DNA of 16,762 bases from Pseudovibrio sp. JCM 19062 (GTDB lineage Bacteria > Pseudomonadota > Alphaproteobacteria > Rhizobiales > Stappiaceae), in NCBI GenBank assembly GCA_001310715.1, contig BAXV01000076.1:1-16762 (forward strand), read 5' to 3'. Each line of letters starts with the position of its first letter. Position 1 is the first letter of the stretch. Below the pieces are notes generated by a model, which was not told where the DNA came from, did no database searches, and saw only the letters and a list, made by a program, of their open reading frames with translations. Positions 1 through 8,596 of the stretch are shown here, one piece after another. The position numbers and the translations under genes were made by a program.

Positions 1-27
1 GGCGCTCTTTCAGAAGAGCGCCTTTTT
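1..27 (+). terminator. Intrinsic terminator of an upstream plus-strand gene
   Basis: A perfect 9-bp stem (positions 1-9 paired with 14-22, arm GGCGCTCTT) closes a TCAG loop and is followed directly by five T at 23-27. This is the classic Rho-independent arrangement for a plus-strand gene lying left of the window. The phasin-like gene on the minus strand ends at 38, so the same hairpin may also stop that transcript, but the flank needed for a minus-strand T-run is outside the window. Confidence 0.85.
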
Positions 28-37
28 GTTTGCGTAC

Positions 38-646
38 TCAATGCGGTCTGGCTGAAACGCCTCTTCCGCGAGATGTTCGCGGTGCAGTATGCTTATTAGC
101 GGTTTTTGCTCTGCTATTCGCAGTGGAGTTGCTGGCGCTGGCTGCCTTGCGCGGTGCTTTGCGGCGTGGTTTGGCTGGTGCTTTTGAACTAGCCTTTGTG
201 GGTGGTACAGCCAAGGCCATCGCCTTCAAATCATCAATGCATGTCAGCGCTTCCGAGGTTGCTTTTTGCGTTTTAGAGAACGTGCCCTTCATGTTTGAGG
301 AGATCTCGCTCATCTGGCGCGCACCTTCCTCACGGCAATCTTCAAAAGCTTGCTGCATGAAGTCGCTGGTGAGCTTTGAGAGTTGGATGCCTGTGGGACA
401 CTCCATAGCGTCCTGAATGAACTCTGTGTTGGCTTTCATCCGTTTATTGAAGAAGGCCATGTTTGCGTCCATCAGTGCCTGACAGCTTTCAAGCATGGTC
501 TTGTTGTTGGAGATGGCTTGCTCCAGAGCAGTGTTGGATAATTGGTCTCCACCCTGCGCCCAAAACCAGCCTTGCCAAGGCAATCCTTCTGATGCAGCGG
601 ACCAGCGGTCCATTGCCTCTTTCATTTCTTTTTCTACGTTCAACAT
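38..646 (-). CDS. Phasin-family protein (granule-associated)
   Basis: This is a 202-residue, largely alpha-helical protein. A hydrophobic/amphipathic segment lies around residues 20-70 (WQGWFWAQGG, then MDANMAFFNKRMKANTEF). A helix with the pattern of the phasin family follows, with FMQQAFEDCREEGARQMSEI near residues 93-112. The last 50 residues are a low-complexity Ala/Lys/Pro/Arg tail like those of DNA- or granule-binding phasins. Phasins coat polyhydroxybutyrate granules and act in the cytoplasm. The start is well supported: minus-strand GGAGGAG lies about 6 bases before the ATG. The gene stands alone, about 220 bases from its upstream neighbour, and probably uses the terminator at the window edge. 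The family call rests on pattern and length, so a general phasin-like helical protein is the safe reading. Confidence 0.65.
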   Translation of the reverse strand: MLNVEKEMKEAMDRWSAASEGLPWQGWFWAQGGDQLSNTALEQAISNNKTMLESCQALMDANMAFFNKRMKANTEFIQDAMECPTGIQLSKLTSDFMQQAFEDCREEGARQMSEISSNMKGTFSKTQKATSEALTCIDDLKAMALAVPPTKASSKAPAKPRRKAPRKAASASNSTANSRAKTANKHTAPRTSRGRGVSARPH

Positions 647-768
647 TGTGTCTCCTCCGGACTCTGATCAAGATCTCGGGCGGCGATTTAGGTTTTGAGA
701 CAATATCCTTCGAGCGATCAGGGAAGTTGGAAGAAGCTCGTTTGCCGGTAACTTACGCCGCGTACACC

Positions 769-784
769 CGCCTGTTTATAGGCG
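769..784. repeat. Short hairpin between phasin and hydrolase genes
   Basis: CGCCT at 769-773 and AGGCG at 780-784 form a 5-bp inverted repeat around GTTTAT. It lies in the 219-base spacer between the end of the hydrolase gene and the phasin start, which is otherwise AT-rich near 850-865. No T-run follows on either strand, so it is not a clear terminator. It could lie in the phasin leader on the minus strand. Confidence 0.35.
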
Positions 785-865
785 CTAATATTGGCAAAAG
801 GATATTCTGGATTCTAAGGGAATTCAGCGGCTTTTTCCTGAAGACACTCGTTAAATTTAAACGTT

Positions 866-1575
866 TTACTCTGCGCTGAGCCAGTCCTGAATCAGTTCGC
901 TTATATGCGCAGGATGTTCCAAGGTGGACATGTGGCCGCAATCCGGATGATATGAAGTTCGCTCTGCGGAATGGCTTCATGTATTTCGCGACACCTGTCC
1001 AGCGGGAGCAAGTTATCTTCTTCGCCTGCCACGATCATGGTTGGGCACTGGATTGCGGAAAGATGGGGTCGCTGGTCCCTGCGGTGGATGATGGCGTTCT
1101 GCTGTGTCAGGAAACTTTGCGGGCCGACTTCATCGGCCATGTCGAAAATGACTTGCCGAAGTGCAGTGTCGTCATGGCGGGCAGGGTGGACGAGTTGGGG
1201 GTACTGCATGGCGGCGATCTTGTGGAAGCCGCCCTTCTTTACAATTGCCATCTGCGTCTGACGAAGCTGTGTCTGGGCAAGTGTGTCGTCTCTGGCGTTT
1301 GTGTTCAAAAGCGCGAGACGACTGACACGTTCCGGTGCTTGCCGAATCACCTCAAGGGCAATGTAGCCGCCCATGGATATTCCCAGAAGAGCGAATTTTG
1401 CGGGCGCATGATCCAGCAATCGTTGCGCCATTGCCTCGATGGTGTCCAGATCGCAAGTTTCGGCAAGGATGATCGGGCGCTCTTTGAGAGAGTTGATCTG
1501 CGGCCCAAATACAGCGCCCGTGCAGGTGAGACCGGGAATGAAAACGACGGTTTCGGCACTTGCAGCAGCTGGCAT
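866..1575 (-). CDS. Alpha/beta hydrolase (frameshifted near the 3' end as presented)
   Basis: Small alpha/beta-fold hydrolase, about 236 residues after repair. It shows the early strand and oxyanion region VVFIPGLTCTG (about residues 10-20) and the nucleophile elbow GISMGG with Ser67. The acid is probably Asp187 in VAGEEDN. The catalytic His (about 215, in DCGHMSTLEHP) is read only after restoring one base at 943-946, where CGG should be CCGG in the minus-strand reading. Without repair, the frame runs into IRIAATCPPWNILRI and stops at 901. With repair it ends LSAE and stops at 866. I chose the second ATG (1575) because minus-strand GGAGA lies 7 bases before it, while the first ATG (1581) abuts it. 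The gene begins 32 bases after ubiG ends and is probably co-transcribed with it. The substrate is unknown. Confidence 0.8.
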
Positions 1576-1607
1576 TCTCATTCTCCGTATCAGTTGGATC
1601 TGAGTTG

Positions 1608-2384
1608 CTATTCTGCTTTTCGAGCAATTACCATGTAGTTTACGTCCAGATCTGTAGTTCTGGACCAGCTGTCGGTGAGCGGGTTGAAGCTTACGCCGCA
1701 GCGCTCATAAATGCTCATACCTGCTTCGTTGAGCGGGGCTTCCAGCTCTTCCGGGCGAACCAGCTTTTCGTACTGGTGGGTGCCTTTTGGCAGCCAGCGG
1801 AGCACGCGCTCAGCTGCGACAATTGCGAGCGCGTAGGCTTTCAGAGTTCTGTTGATAGTTGCGGTGAACATTATTCCACCGGGACGCACAAGATCTGCAC
1901 AGGACTTCATGAACAGTGGAACGTCTGCGACATGTTCGACCACTTCCATGTTGAGCACGATGTCGAACTGTTCACCTGCCGCAACGAGAGACTCAGCGGT
2001 TTGTGCGCGATAGTCGATGTTCAGGCCGGACTGCTCTGCATGGAGTGTGGCGACCTTGATGTTGGTCTCCGAGGCATCTGCGCCGACTACGGTTGCACCC
2101 ATGCGGGCCATTGGTTCAGCAAGCAGGCCGCCGCCGCAGCCGATATCTAAAATACGTAGTCCTTCCAGTGCCTTAGGGGATGTTTCATCCCGCCCAAAGT
2201 GGTCGCAGGCATATTCTTTGATGTAGGAGATACGTACCGGGCTGAACTTGTGGAGAGGCCGGAATTTCCCCGTAGGGTCCCACCATTCTGATGCGATTGA
2301 TGAGAAATGCGCAACTTCCGCCGGGTCGATTGTGGTTTTTGTTGGATTTTCGGCGGGGTTGCTTGGTTTTTGCGCGGTGCTCAT
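1608..2384 (-). CDS. ubiG: Ubiquinone biosynthesis O-methyltransferase UbiG
   Basis: SAM-dependent O-methyltransferase of ubiquinone biosynthesis, carrying out both O-methylations of the quinone ring. It is normally cytoplasmic or peripheral at the membrane. The 258-residue protein has the family N-terminus ([25 protein letters not shown]). SAM motif I is [18 protein letters not shown], followed by the acidic VVGADAS. Motif II is [13 protein letters not shown], then [15 protein letters not shown] and the UbiG-specific [18 protein letters not shown]. Length matches the family. The longest frame begins at 2405, but I prefer the ATG at 2384 because GGAGAG lies about 7 bases before it and typical UbiG N-termini are short. 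The frame is intact. It diverges from lysC and probably leads a transcript into the hydrolase gene. Confidence 0.95.
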   Translation of the reverse strand: MSTAQKPSNPAENPTKTTIDPAEVAHFSSIASEWWDPTGKFRPLHKFSPVRISYIKEYACDHFGRDETSPKALEGLRILDIGCGGGLLAEPMARMGATVVGADASETNIKVATLHAEQSGLNIDYRAQTAESLVAAGEQFDIVLNMEVVEHVADVPLFMKSCADLVRPGGIMFTATINRTLKAYALAIVAAERVLRWLPKGTHQYEKLVRPEELEAPLNEAGMSIYERCGVSFNPLTDSWSRTTDLDVNYMVIARKAE

Positions 2385-2460
2385 TGCTCGACTCTCCACT
2401 TTCATCCCGGTACTCGTGGTCTAATCTCGGTTTTTGTCAAGCTGCTGGTTGCGATAGAAG

Positions 2461-2511
2461 GGCGCTAGTTGTATGGAATAGCGCCGTTTGTAGTGATGAT
2501 CGGTTCATCAC
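2461..2511 (+). promoter_or_regulatory. Two adjacent hairpins in the lysC leader region
   Basis: The first inverted repeat has perfect 7-bp arms, GGCGCTA (2461-2467) and TAGCGCC (2479-2485), with an 11-base loop. Eight bases later comes a second, GTGATGA (2493-2499) and TCATCAC (2505-2511), with a 5-base loop. They lie 28 bases before the lysC start, after the divergent ubiG start. Neither has a strong T-run, although GTTTGT follows the first. They could be RNA leader structures or protein-binding dyads. No lysine-riboswitch core is recognisable. Confidence 0.5.
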
Positions 2512-2539
2512 AAAGGCCCTCGGAGGAATATGGGAAGCG

Positions 2540-3789
2540 ATGGCCCGTTTGGTTATGAAGTTTGGCGGCACCTCCGTTGCGACCTGGAACGCATTAGAAA
2601 TGTCGCGCGGCATGTGAAGCGCGAGGTGGATGCAGGCAATCAGGTTGCCGTTGTTGTTTCTGCTATGGCCGGTGTGACGAACACGCTGGTTGGCTACACC
2701 AGAGAAGCCGCAGCGCTGCATGATGCGCGTGAATATGATGCGGTGGTTGCTTCTGGTGAGCAGGTGACTTCCGGTTTGTTGGCAATTGTGCTGCAAGATA
2801 TGGGTGTGGAAGCGCGGTCCTGGCAGGGCTGGCAGATTCCTATCCGCACGAATGAAGCCCATGGGGCAGCGCGTATTGAGAGTATTGAAGGTCAAACTCT
2901 CATTGAACGTCTGGAACGTGGACAGGTGGCTGTTTGTGCCGGCTTCCAGGGCGTTGCGCCTGATAACAGGCTGGCAACGCTTGGACGTGGTGGCTCTGAC
3001 ACCAGTGCGGTGGCGATTGCTGCTGCAATTCAGGCCGACCGCTGCGATATCTACACAGATGTGGACGGTGTTTATACCACTGACCCGCGTGTGGTCGCCA
3101 AGGCAACCCGTCTGGACCGTGTTGCTTTTGAAGAGATGCTGGAAATGGCTTCTCTTGGGGCAAAGGTTTTGCAGGTTCGTTCTGTTGAGATGGCGATGGT
3201 TCATGGTGTTCGTACGTTTGTACGTTCCAGCTTTGATGATCCAGAGGCTCCGCAGATTAGCGCTGACGGAACACCTGTAGGTACACTTATTTGCGACGAG
3301 GACGAGATTTTGGAACAACAAGTCGTCACTGGCATCGCTTACTCAAAAGACGAAGCACAGATTTCTATCCGCAACGTTGCTGACAAACCTGGCATTGCGT
3401 CCAGAGTGTTTGGCCCGCTGGCCGAAGGCAACATCAACGTCGATATGATCGTTCAGAACATCTCACCAGATGGGAAGACGACCGACATTACCTTTACCGT
3501 TCCGGAGAGCGATTACGAGCGTGCACGCAAGGTAATTGAGGAGAACGTCGAGGAAATCGGTTTCGAGAATATCGAAGGCGCTACCGATGTTGTAAAAGTT
3601 TCCGTGATAGGCATGGGTATGCGTTCGCATGCTGGTGTTGCGGCCCAGTGTTTTGAGGGCCTTGCTGCGAAGGGGATTAACATCCGCGCGATTACGACAT
3701 CCGAGATTAAAATCTCTGTTCTAATCGATTCCGCGTATACGGAACTTGCGGTGCGTACTCTCCATTCGCTATACGGACTTGACGGCTAG
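2540..3789 (+). CDS. lysC: Aspartate kinase (one frameshift as presented)
   Basis: Phosphorylates L-aspartate, the first step to lysine, threonine, methionine and diaminopimelate. After repair it is 416 residues, the usual alphaproteobacterial length. The N-terminus MARLVMKFGGTSVA carries the kinase KFGGTS signature. LGRGGSDTSAVAIAAAI is the nucleotide/aspartate-binding region. Two ACT domains fill the last third, including VADKPGIASRVFG and SVIGMGMRSHAGVAAQ, and normally bind feedback effectors. The true start is ATG 2540; an upstream ATG at 2530 opens the wrong frame and lacks KFGGTS. The break is at 2583-2584: restoring one C (ACC CTG instead of ACCTG) joins SVAT to LERIRNVARHV. GGAGG at 2522-2526 is a rather distant ribosome site (13 bases). 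It is divergent from ubiG. Confidence 0.95.
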
Positions 3790-3811
3790 GTTTCCTGTTG
3801 TCGAATATATT

Positions 3812-3861
3812 GTTGTGTCTTGGGTAACCTCTAAGACACAACGCGGCCTCTTGTAAGGCCG
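3812..3861 (+). promoter_or_regulatory. Two adjacent hairpins between lysC and ptsP
   Basis: GTTGTGTCTT (3812-3821) pairs perfectly with AAGACACAAC (3833-3842), a 10-bp stem with an 11-base loop. Just after it, CGGCCT (3844-3849) pairs with AGGCCG (3856-3861) around a 6-base loop. A T-run follows neither, so this is not a textbook terminator. The second stem ends 24 bases before the ptsP ATG and 10 bases before its AGGTAGGG ribosome site. Possible roles are attenuation, transcript processing between lysC and ptsP, or an operator. Confidence 0.55.
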
Positions 3862-3885
3862 GCAGAATTATAGGTAGGGCGAAGA

Positions 3886-6147
3886 ATGCGCAGCAGCTTG
3901 GCCGGACCGCGTGTGCTCCTCCGTAAGCTTCGTGAAGTTATGGCGGAGCCGATTGACGCGCAGGAACGGCTCGACAAGATTGTACGTCTGATCGCGGCAA
4001 ATGTGGTAGCGGAAGTGTGTTCCGTTTACATTTTGCGCGCTGATGGGGTTCTTGAGCTGTATGCGACAGAGGGCCTGAACAAGGACGCTGTGCATCAGAC
4101 TTTGCTGAAGGTTGGTGAGGGTCTTGTTGGTCTTGTTTCCTCTGATGCCCGACCACTGAACCTACCGAATGCGCAGGCGCACCCGGCGTTTGCCTATCGT
4201 CCGGAAACGGGCGAAGAGAATTACAATTCCTTCCTTGGTGTTCCGATTCTGCGTGCTGGACGTACGCTTGGCGTGCTCGTTGTGCAGAATAAAGAGCACC
4301 GCACCTACTTTGAAGATGAAGTGGAAGCCCTGCAGACCACTGCGATGGTGATCGCGGAAATGGTCGCGGCTGGTGAGCTGGAAGCGATTGCACAGCAAGG
4401 TACGACGATTGATGTGATCCGTCCGATGCATATCAAGGGTGTTGCCCTTTCTGATGGCATTGGTTTGGGGCACGTTGTTCTTCATGAGCCGCGTGTGGTC
4501 ATTACCAATCTGATTGCCGAGGATGCGGATTTTGAGAAGGATCGTCTTGAAAATGCTGTGACGCGCTTGCGTCAGTCGCTTGATCATATGCTGGCGAGCG
4601 GGGAGTTTTCCCAGCATGGCGAACACCGTGAGGTTCTCGAAGCTTACCGGATGTTTGCCTATGACCGTGGCTGGATCCGGAAGATTGATGAAGCGATCCG
4701 CAATGGTCTGACCGCTGAAGCTGCCGTTGAGAAGGTGCAGAGTGATACACGCTCGCAGATGCTCCGGCAGACTGACCCTTATTTGCGTGAGCGCCTGCAT
4801 GATCTGGATGATCTGGCGCACCGCCTCATTCGTGATTGATGGGTCAGAACCACAGCAAGGAAGATGATCTGCCGAAAGATGCGATCATCATTGCCCGCAA
4901 TATGGGCGCTGCCGAGCTGCTGGATTATGACCGGGAACGCATTCGCGGCCTCGTTCTGGAAGAAAGCGGCCCGACAAGTCACGTGACCATTGTTGCGCGC
5001 GCGCTTGGTATTCCGACTGTTGGTCAGGTGGAAGATATTGTTTCGCTTGTGGAAGCGCATGATGCCATCATCGTGGATGGTGAGATTGGCAGATCTTCCT
5101 GCGTCCTGCCAATGATGTTGAGCAGGCCTACGCGGACAAGGTTCGCCTGCGCTCCAAGCGCCAAGAAGTTTACCGTCAGCTGCGCGATAAGCCAACCATC
5201 ACCAAGGATGGAACGGAAGTTAAGCTGCAGTTGAATGCCGGTCTACTGGTTGATCTGCCGAGTATGGAAGATGCCGGTGCCGATGGTGTCGGGCTGTTCC
5301 GTACCGAATTGCAGTTTATGGTCGCCGCTGCGTTCCCAAGAATGCAGGAACAGCATTTGCTGTATTCCAAGGTGCTGGATGCGGCCGGTGGCAAGCCGGT
5401 GACGTTCCGTTCTCTGGATATTGGTGGTGACAAGGTGTTGCCTTACCTGCGACTGGCGCAGGAAGAGAACCCGGCCATGGTTGGCGCGCTATTCGCTTCG
5501 GGCTGGATCGCCCGGGCTTGCTGCGCACCCAGATCAGGGCAATGTTGCATGCTGGGGCAGGGCGCTCATTACGCATCATGTTCCCGATGGTGGCGGACGT
5601 TTCTGAGTTCCGGCAGACACGAGATTATGTGGAACGCGAGCTGAAGCATTTGCGTCAGCACGGCCATGACACGCCAGAAGAGTTGAAACTTGGTATAATG
5701 CTGGAAGTTCCGGCACTGCTTTATCAACTTGAAGAGATCTACGCGGAAGTGGATTTTGTCTCTGTTGGTTCCAACGACCTGTTCCAGTTCTTCTATGCGG
5801 TTGATCGTGGAAACACATTGGTTGCGGAGCGCTTTGAGGCTCTGTCACCAAGCTTCCTGCGGGCCTTGCGGAAGATTGTTGTTGTTGGCGACAAGATGAA
5901 TACGCCTGTTACCCTATGCGGTGAGCTCGGCGGGCAACCGCTTGGTGCGATGGCCTTATTGGCGATTGGGTATAGAAGTCTTTCTATGTCACCGGCTTCT
6001 ATTGGTCCTGTTAAGGCGATGTTGCGCTGTTTGGATCTTTCAGCGCTTTCAGAAGAGCTGCTGAAACAATTGGACTCGGGTAAAGGATCGGGCGACATTC
6101 GCGAGTTCCTGGCGAACTATGCATCTAAAAATAATATTCCGGTATAA
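3886..6147 (+). CDS. ptsP: Phosphoenolpyruvate-protein phosphotransferase PtsP (EI-Ntr), three frameshifts as presented
   Basis: First enzyme of the nitrogen PTS. It takes phosphate from PEP and passes it to NPr, a regulatory relay in the cytoplasm. After repair it is 754 residues, normal for EI-Ntr. The order is a GAF domain (about 25-160, with SVYILRADGVLELYATEGL and YNSFLGVPILR), the PEP-utiliser N-terminal helical domain, the phosphohistidine segment GPTSHVTIVARALGIPTVG (His about 366), and the PEP-binding barrel. The barrel shows GVGLFRTE, LGIMLEVPALL, VSVGSNDLFQFFYAVDRGN and TLCGELGG (Cys about 679). Single missing bases are inferred at 4836-4838 (TTT read as TT), about 5093 (restores GRxFLRPANDVEQ) and 5479-5480 (GGG read as GG, restores AMGWRAIRFGLDRPGLLRTQ). 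The ATG at 3886 has AGGTAGGG 6 bases upstream. GAF presence marks PtsP rather than the sugar PTS EI. Confidence 0.95.
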
Positions 6148-6231
6148 ACAGTCTGCATTACGATTGCCGCAGACCCTGGAGGCTGTCGCGCTTTTGGATC
6201 AGCTGTCTAACGCTTGAGGAGTCGCCGCGAA

Positions 6232-7302
6232 ATGCTGGCACCAGAAAAACTAGATACACTGCTAGCACGCTTTGAAGGCATTGAGGCGAGATGGCCTCTG
6301 GTCCTGCGCCGGACGTTTATGTCAAGCTGTCGCGGGATTATGCGGAACTGGAACCGATTGTGCACTCCATCCGCGAACTGCGCAAAGCAGAAGCTGATCT
6401 GGAAGGTGCGGAAGCGCTGCTGGCTGACCCTGAGAGCGACGCGGAGATGAAAGAGCTTGCTCAGCTTGAGCGGGATGAGCTGACGGGTGTTGTTGACGAG
6501 CTGACCCAGAAAGTTCGTGTTGGCCTTCTGCCAAAGGACAAAGCTGACTCTCACGACGTTATTCTTGAAGTGCGCGCCGGTACCGGTGGTGATGAGGCTG
6601 CGCTATTTGCTGGCGATCTGTTCCGCATGTATCAGCGTTTTGCTGATAACAAGGGCTGGAAAGTTGAAGTGATGTCCTCCTCTGAAGGGGATATGGGCGG
6701 TTTCAAGGAAATCGTTGCTGCGGTCACGGGGCAAGAAGTTTTCGGTAAACTGAAGTTTGAATCCGGTGTTCACCGCGTACAGCGTGTGCCTGAGACTGAT
6801 CTGGTGGCCGTATTCACACCTCTGCTGCGACTGTTGCAGTTCTTCCACAAGCGGAAGAAGTGGATGTGGACATCAACCAGCAGATTTGCGCATCGATACT
6901 TACCGTGCATCTGGTGCGGGTGGTCAGCACGTCAACACCACTGACTCTGCTGTTCGTATTACCCACAACCCAACCGGTATTGTGGTTGCCGTGCAGGATG
7001 AACGCTCACAGCACAAGAACAAAGACCGCGCGATGAAATTGCTGCGGGCGAAGATCTATGATGTTGAGCGTGAACGTGCTGCAAATGAGCGGACGGAAGC
7101 ACGCCGTGTGCAGGTTGGTTCCGGTGATCGCTCCGAGCGCATTCGCACCTACAACTTCCCACAGGGTCGCGTGACCGATCACCGTATCGGCCTGACGCTG
7201 TACAAGCTGGATCAAATGCTGGCTGGTGAAGCAACAGGTGAAGTTATTGACGCTCTGATTATGGATCATCAGGCGAACCTGCTTGCAGCTGAAGGGCTTT
7301 GA
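6232..7302 (+). CDS. prfA: Peptide chain release factor 1 (three frameshifts as presented)
   Basis: RF1 releases the nascent chain at UAA and UAG. After repair it is 357 residues, the family length. The PxT codon-recognition motif is PET (about 187-189, in HRVQRVPET), which points to RF1 rather than RF2 (SPF). The peptidyl-hydrolysis loop [10 protein letters not shown] carries the universal GGQ (Gln about 233). Missing bases are inferred at 6288-6291 (joins FEGIEAR to [17 protein letters not shown]), 6797-6801 (joins PET to [16 protein letters not shown]) and 6882-6884 (joins DVDINQQ to [10 protein letters not shown]). The middle segment, about 85 bases, is read in the third frame. Start: ATG 6232 with GAGGAG 10 bases upstream and [14 protein letters not shown], the usual N-terminus. 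Three real lesions in an essential gene are not credible. Confidence 0.95.
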
Positions 7303-8186
7303 TGTCCGGCATCCTTAAAAAAAATTTGAGGTCAAGAATGTACAGGCTTTGTACCGTGCGGTGCGAAGCCTGTTTCGTGACGCAGACCTGCCTGAGGCCG
7401 ATCTGGATGCGCGTGTCCTTGTTGCCGAAGCGCTTGAAATTGAACCGAGAAACCTGATCCTACAGTATGATCAGGAGGTTTCTCCCGAGGTGCTTTCTGT
7501 GGTTTCCGGTTGGGTGGAAGAGCGGCTTGCAGGTAAACCGGTGGGGCGTGTTTTGGGTAAGCGGGAATTCTGGGGGTTGGAGTTTTTGTTATCTCCGGCA
7601 ACACTGGAACCGCGGCCTGATACAGAGACTTTGGTTGAAGCCACGCTTGCGTTTTGTCAGGCGCATGGGGGGCTCGATAAGCCTTGGGTGTTTGCAGATA
7701 TCGGGACCGGTACAGGAGCCATCGCGATTGCTCTCTTGTCCGAGTTACCCAATGCAATTTGCGTCGCTGTTGATATCAGTGAAGAGGCGTTGGAAACTGC
7801 GCGAAAGAACGCGGCAAATAATAGCGTTCTGGAACGCTTTATCCCTGTTCGTGGTCCTATCTGGATGCGCTGAATGGGCCTTTTGATTTTATCGTGAGCA
7901 ATCCCCCTTACATTCGCAGTGCTGTAATTGAGGGGCTGAGCCATGAAGTGAAGCAGCATGACCCGATGCTGGCGTTGGACGGCGGCTTTGATGGTCTTAC
8001 TGCCTACAGAGAATTAATAGGTAGAGCTAAACGGGTTCTTAATGGAAATAGTGGACTCCTAATGGAGATCGGGTTTGATCAGGCAGACGAACTCTCAGCG
8101 CTTGCAAAGGAACTTGCGGGATTGGACGTATGCTGTAAGCATGATTTGGCCGGTCAGCTCGGGTCATTGTTGTAGTTTTTCCATGA
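7302..8186 (+). CDS. prmC: Release factor glutamine methyltransferase PrmC/HemK (three frameshifts as presented)
   Basis: SAM-dependent N5-methyltransferase that modifies the GGQ glutamine of release factors, including the RF1 encoded just upstream. After repair it is 295 residues, typical of PrmC. The N-terminal helical domain (LDARVLVAEAL) is followed by EFWGLEFLLSPATLEPRPDTETLVE, SAM motif I FADIGTGTGAIAIAL (about 131-145), and the catalytic NPPY at about 201-204 (IVSNPPYI). The start ATG (7302-7304) overlaps the prfA stop TGA, giving tight translational coupling. Breaks: the A8 run at 7317-7324 should be A9 (gives ILKKKFEVKNVQALYR). One base is missing at 7854-7856 (restores YLDALNGPFDFIVSNPPY). 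One is missing near 8152-8155, giving a C-terminus SARVIVVVFP and stop at 8186 instead of 8175. Confidence 0.95.
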
Positions 8187-8596
8187 TTGGCGAAGAATTC
8201 AACAATCTGGAAAAAAGCCCTTGGAAAATACGTCGGAACGAGATAGTTTCATCTCGCCGACAAGCGATACCAGCTAATAGCTGAAAACGATGGGGATGGG
8301 CACTCGCAGATTGTGGGACGAGCCTGGCAGAGACGTCGGTTGATAGTTTCAAAGCAGATAGTTGAGCGACCCCTCGTATCGTAGAACTGAGAGAGCAATG
8401 CATTTGTATTGCTGCGATCGGACGTCGGATATCGCATTGAAGCAGTTATATGATCGAATGCGATTGCATTTCGATGTTGATGGCTTTTGGCTTGATCAAC
8501 ATGCAAGCTTTTTAACGGCATTTGGAATCCGGGAGATCCTACTCCCATGGAACCTCAAAATCGGTTCGATTGCTATTCCGGAAAGTTAACGGCAGA
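8187..8596. other. 410-base gap between prmC and the DUF4167 gene
   Basis: I see no convincing gene here. A short open frame (8402-8589) lacks a recognisable ribosome site and resembles nothing I know. The gap holds a strong hairpin at 8232-8261 (listed separately), a tight dyad CAGCTA-A-TAGCTG at 8271-8283, and a small inverted repeat AATGC/GCATT at 8457-8470. It must also contain the start signals for the DUF4167 gene, but no clear promoter stands out. A small RNA or a long leader is possible. Confidence 0.5.
8232..8261. repeat. Strong bulged hairpin downstream of prmC
   Basis: GTCGG (8232-8236) pairs with CCGAC (8257-8261), and CGAGAT (8239-8244) pairs with ATCTCG (8251-8256). Together they make an 11-bp stem with a 2-base AA bulge and the loop AGTTTC. 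It starts 45 bases after the repaired prmC stop. No T-run follows, so it would be a processing site, a 3'-end stabiliser or part of an untranslated RNA rather than an intrinsic terminator. Confidence 0.6.

Noticed and set aside
2530..2584. ATG 2530 as the lysC start
   Set aside because: It opens a frame lacking the KFGGTS kinase signature. That motif lies in the frame from ATG 2540, which joins the rest after a one-base repair.
2437..3321. Long minus-strand open frame (294 codons) opposite lysC
   Set aside because: It is a codon-phase shadow of lysC, with a composition rich in His, Asn, Arg and Thr and no family features.
3812..3842. Hairpin after lysC as an intrinsic terminator
   Set aside because: The 10-bp stem is strong but is followed by GCGGCC, not a T-run.
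8560..8575. tRNA-like GGTTCGATT string
   Set aside because: No acceptor, D or anticodon stems can be formed around it.
8402..8589. Small open frame (about 62 residues from ATG 8402) in the prmC-DUF4167 gap
   Set aside because: It has no clear ribosome site and resembles no family I know. It ends just before the DUF4167 start, so chance is the simpler explanation.
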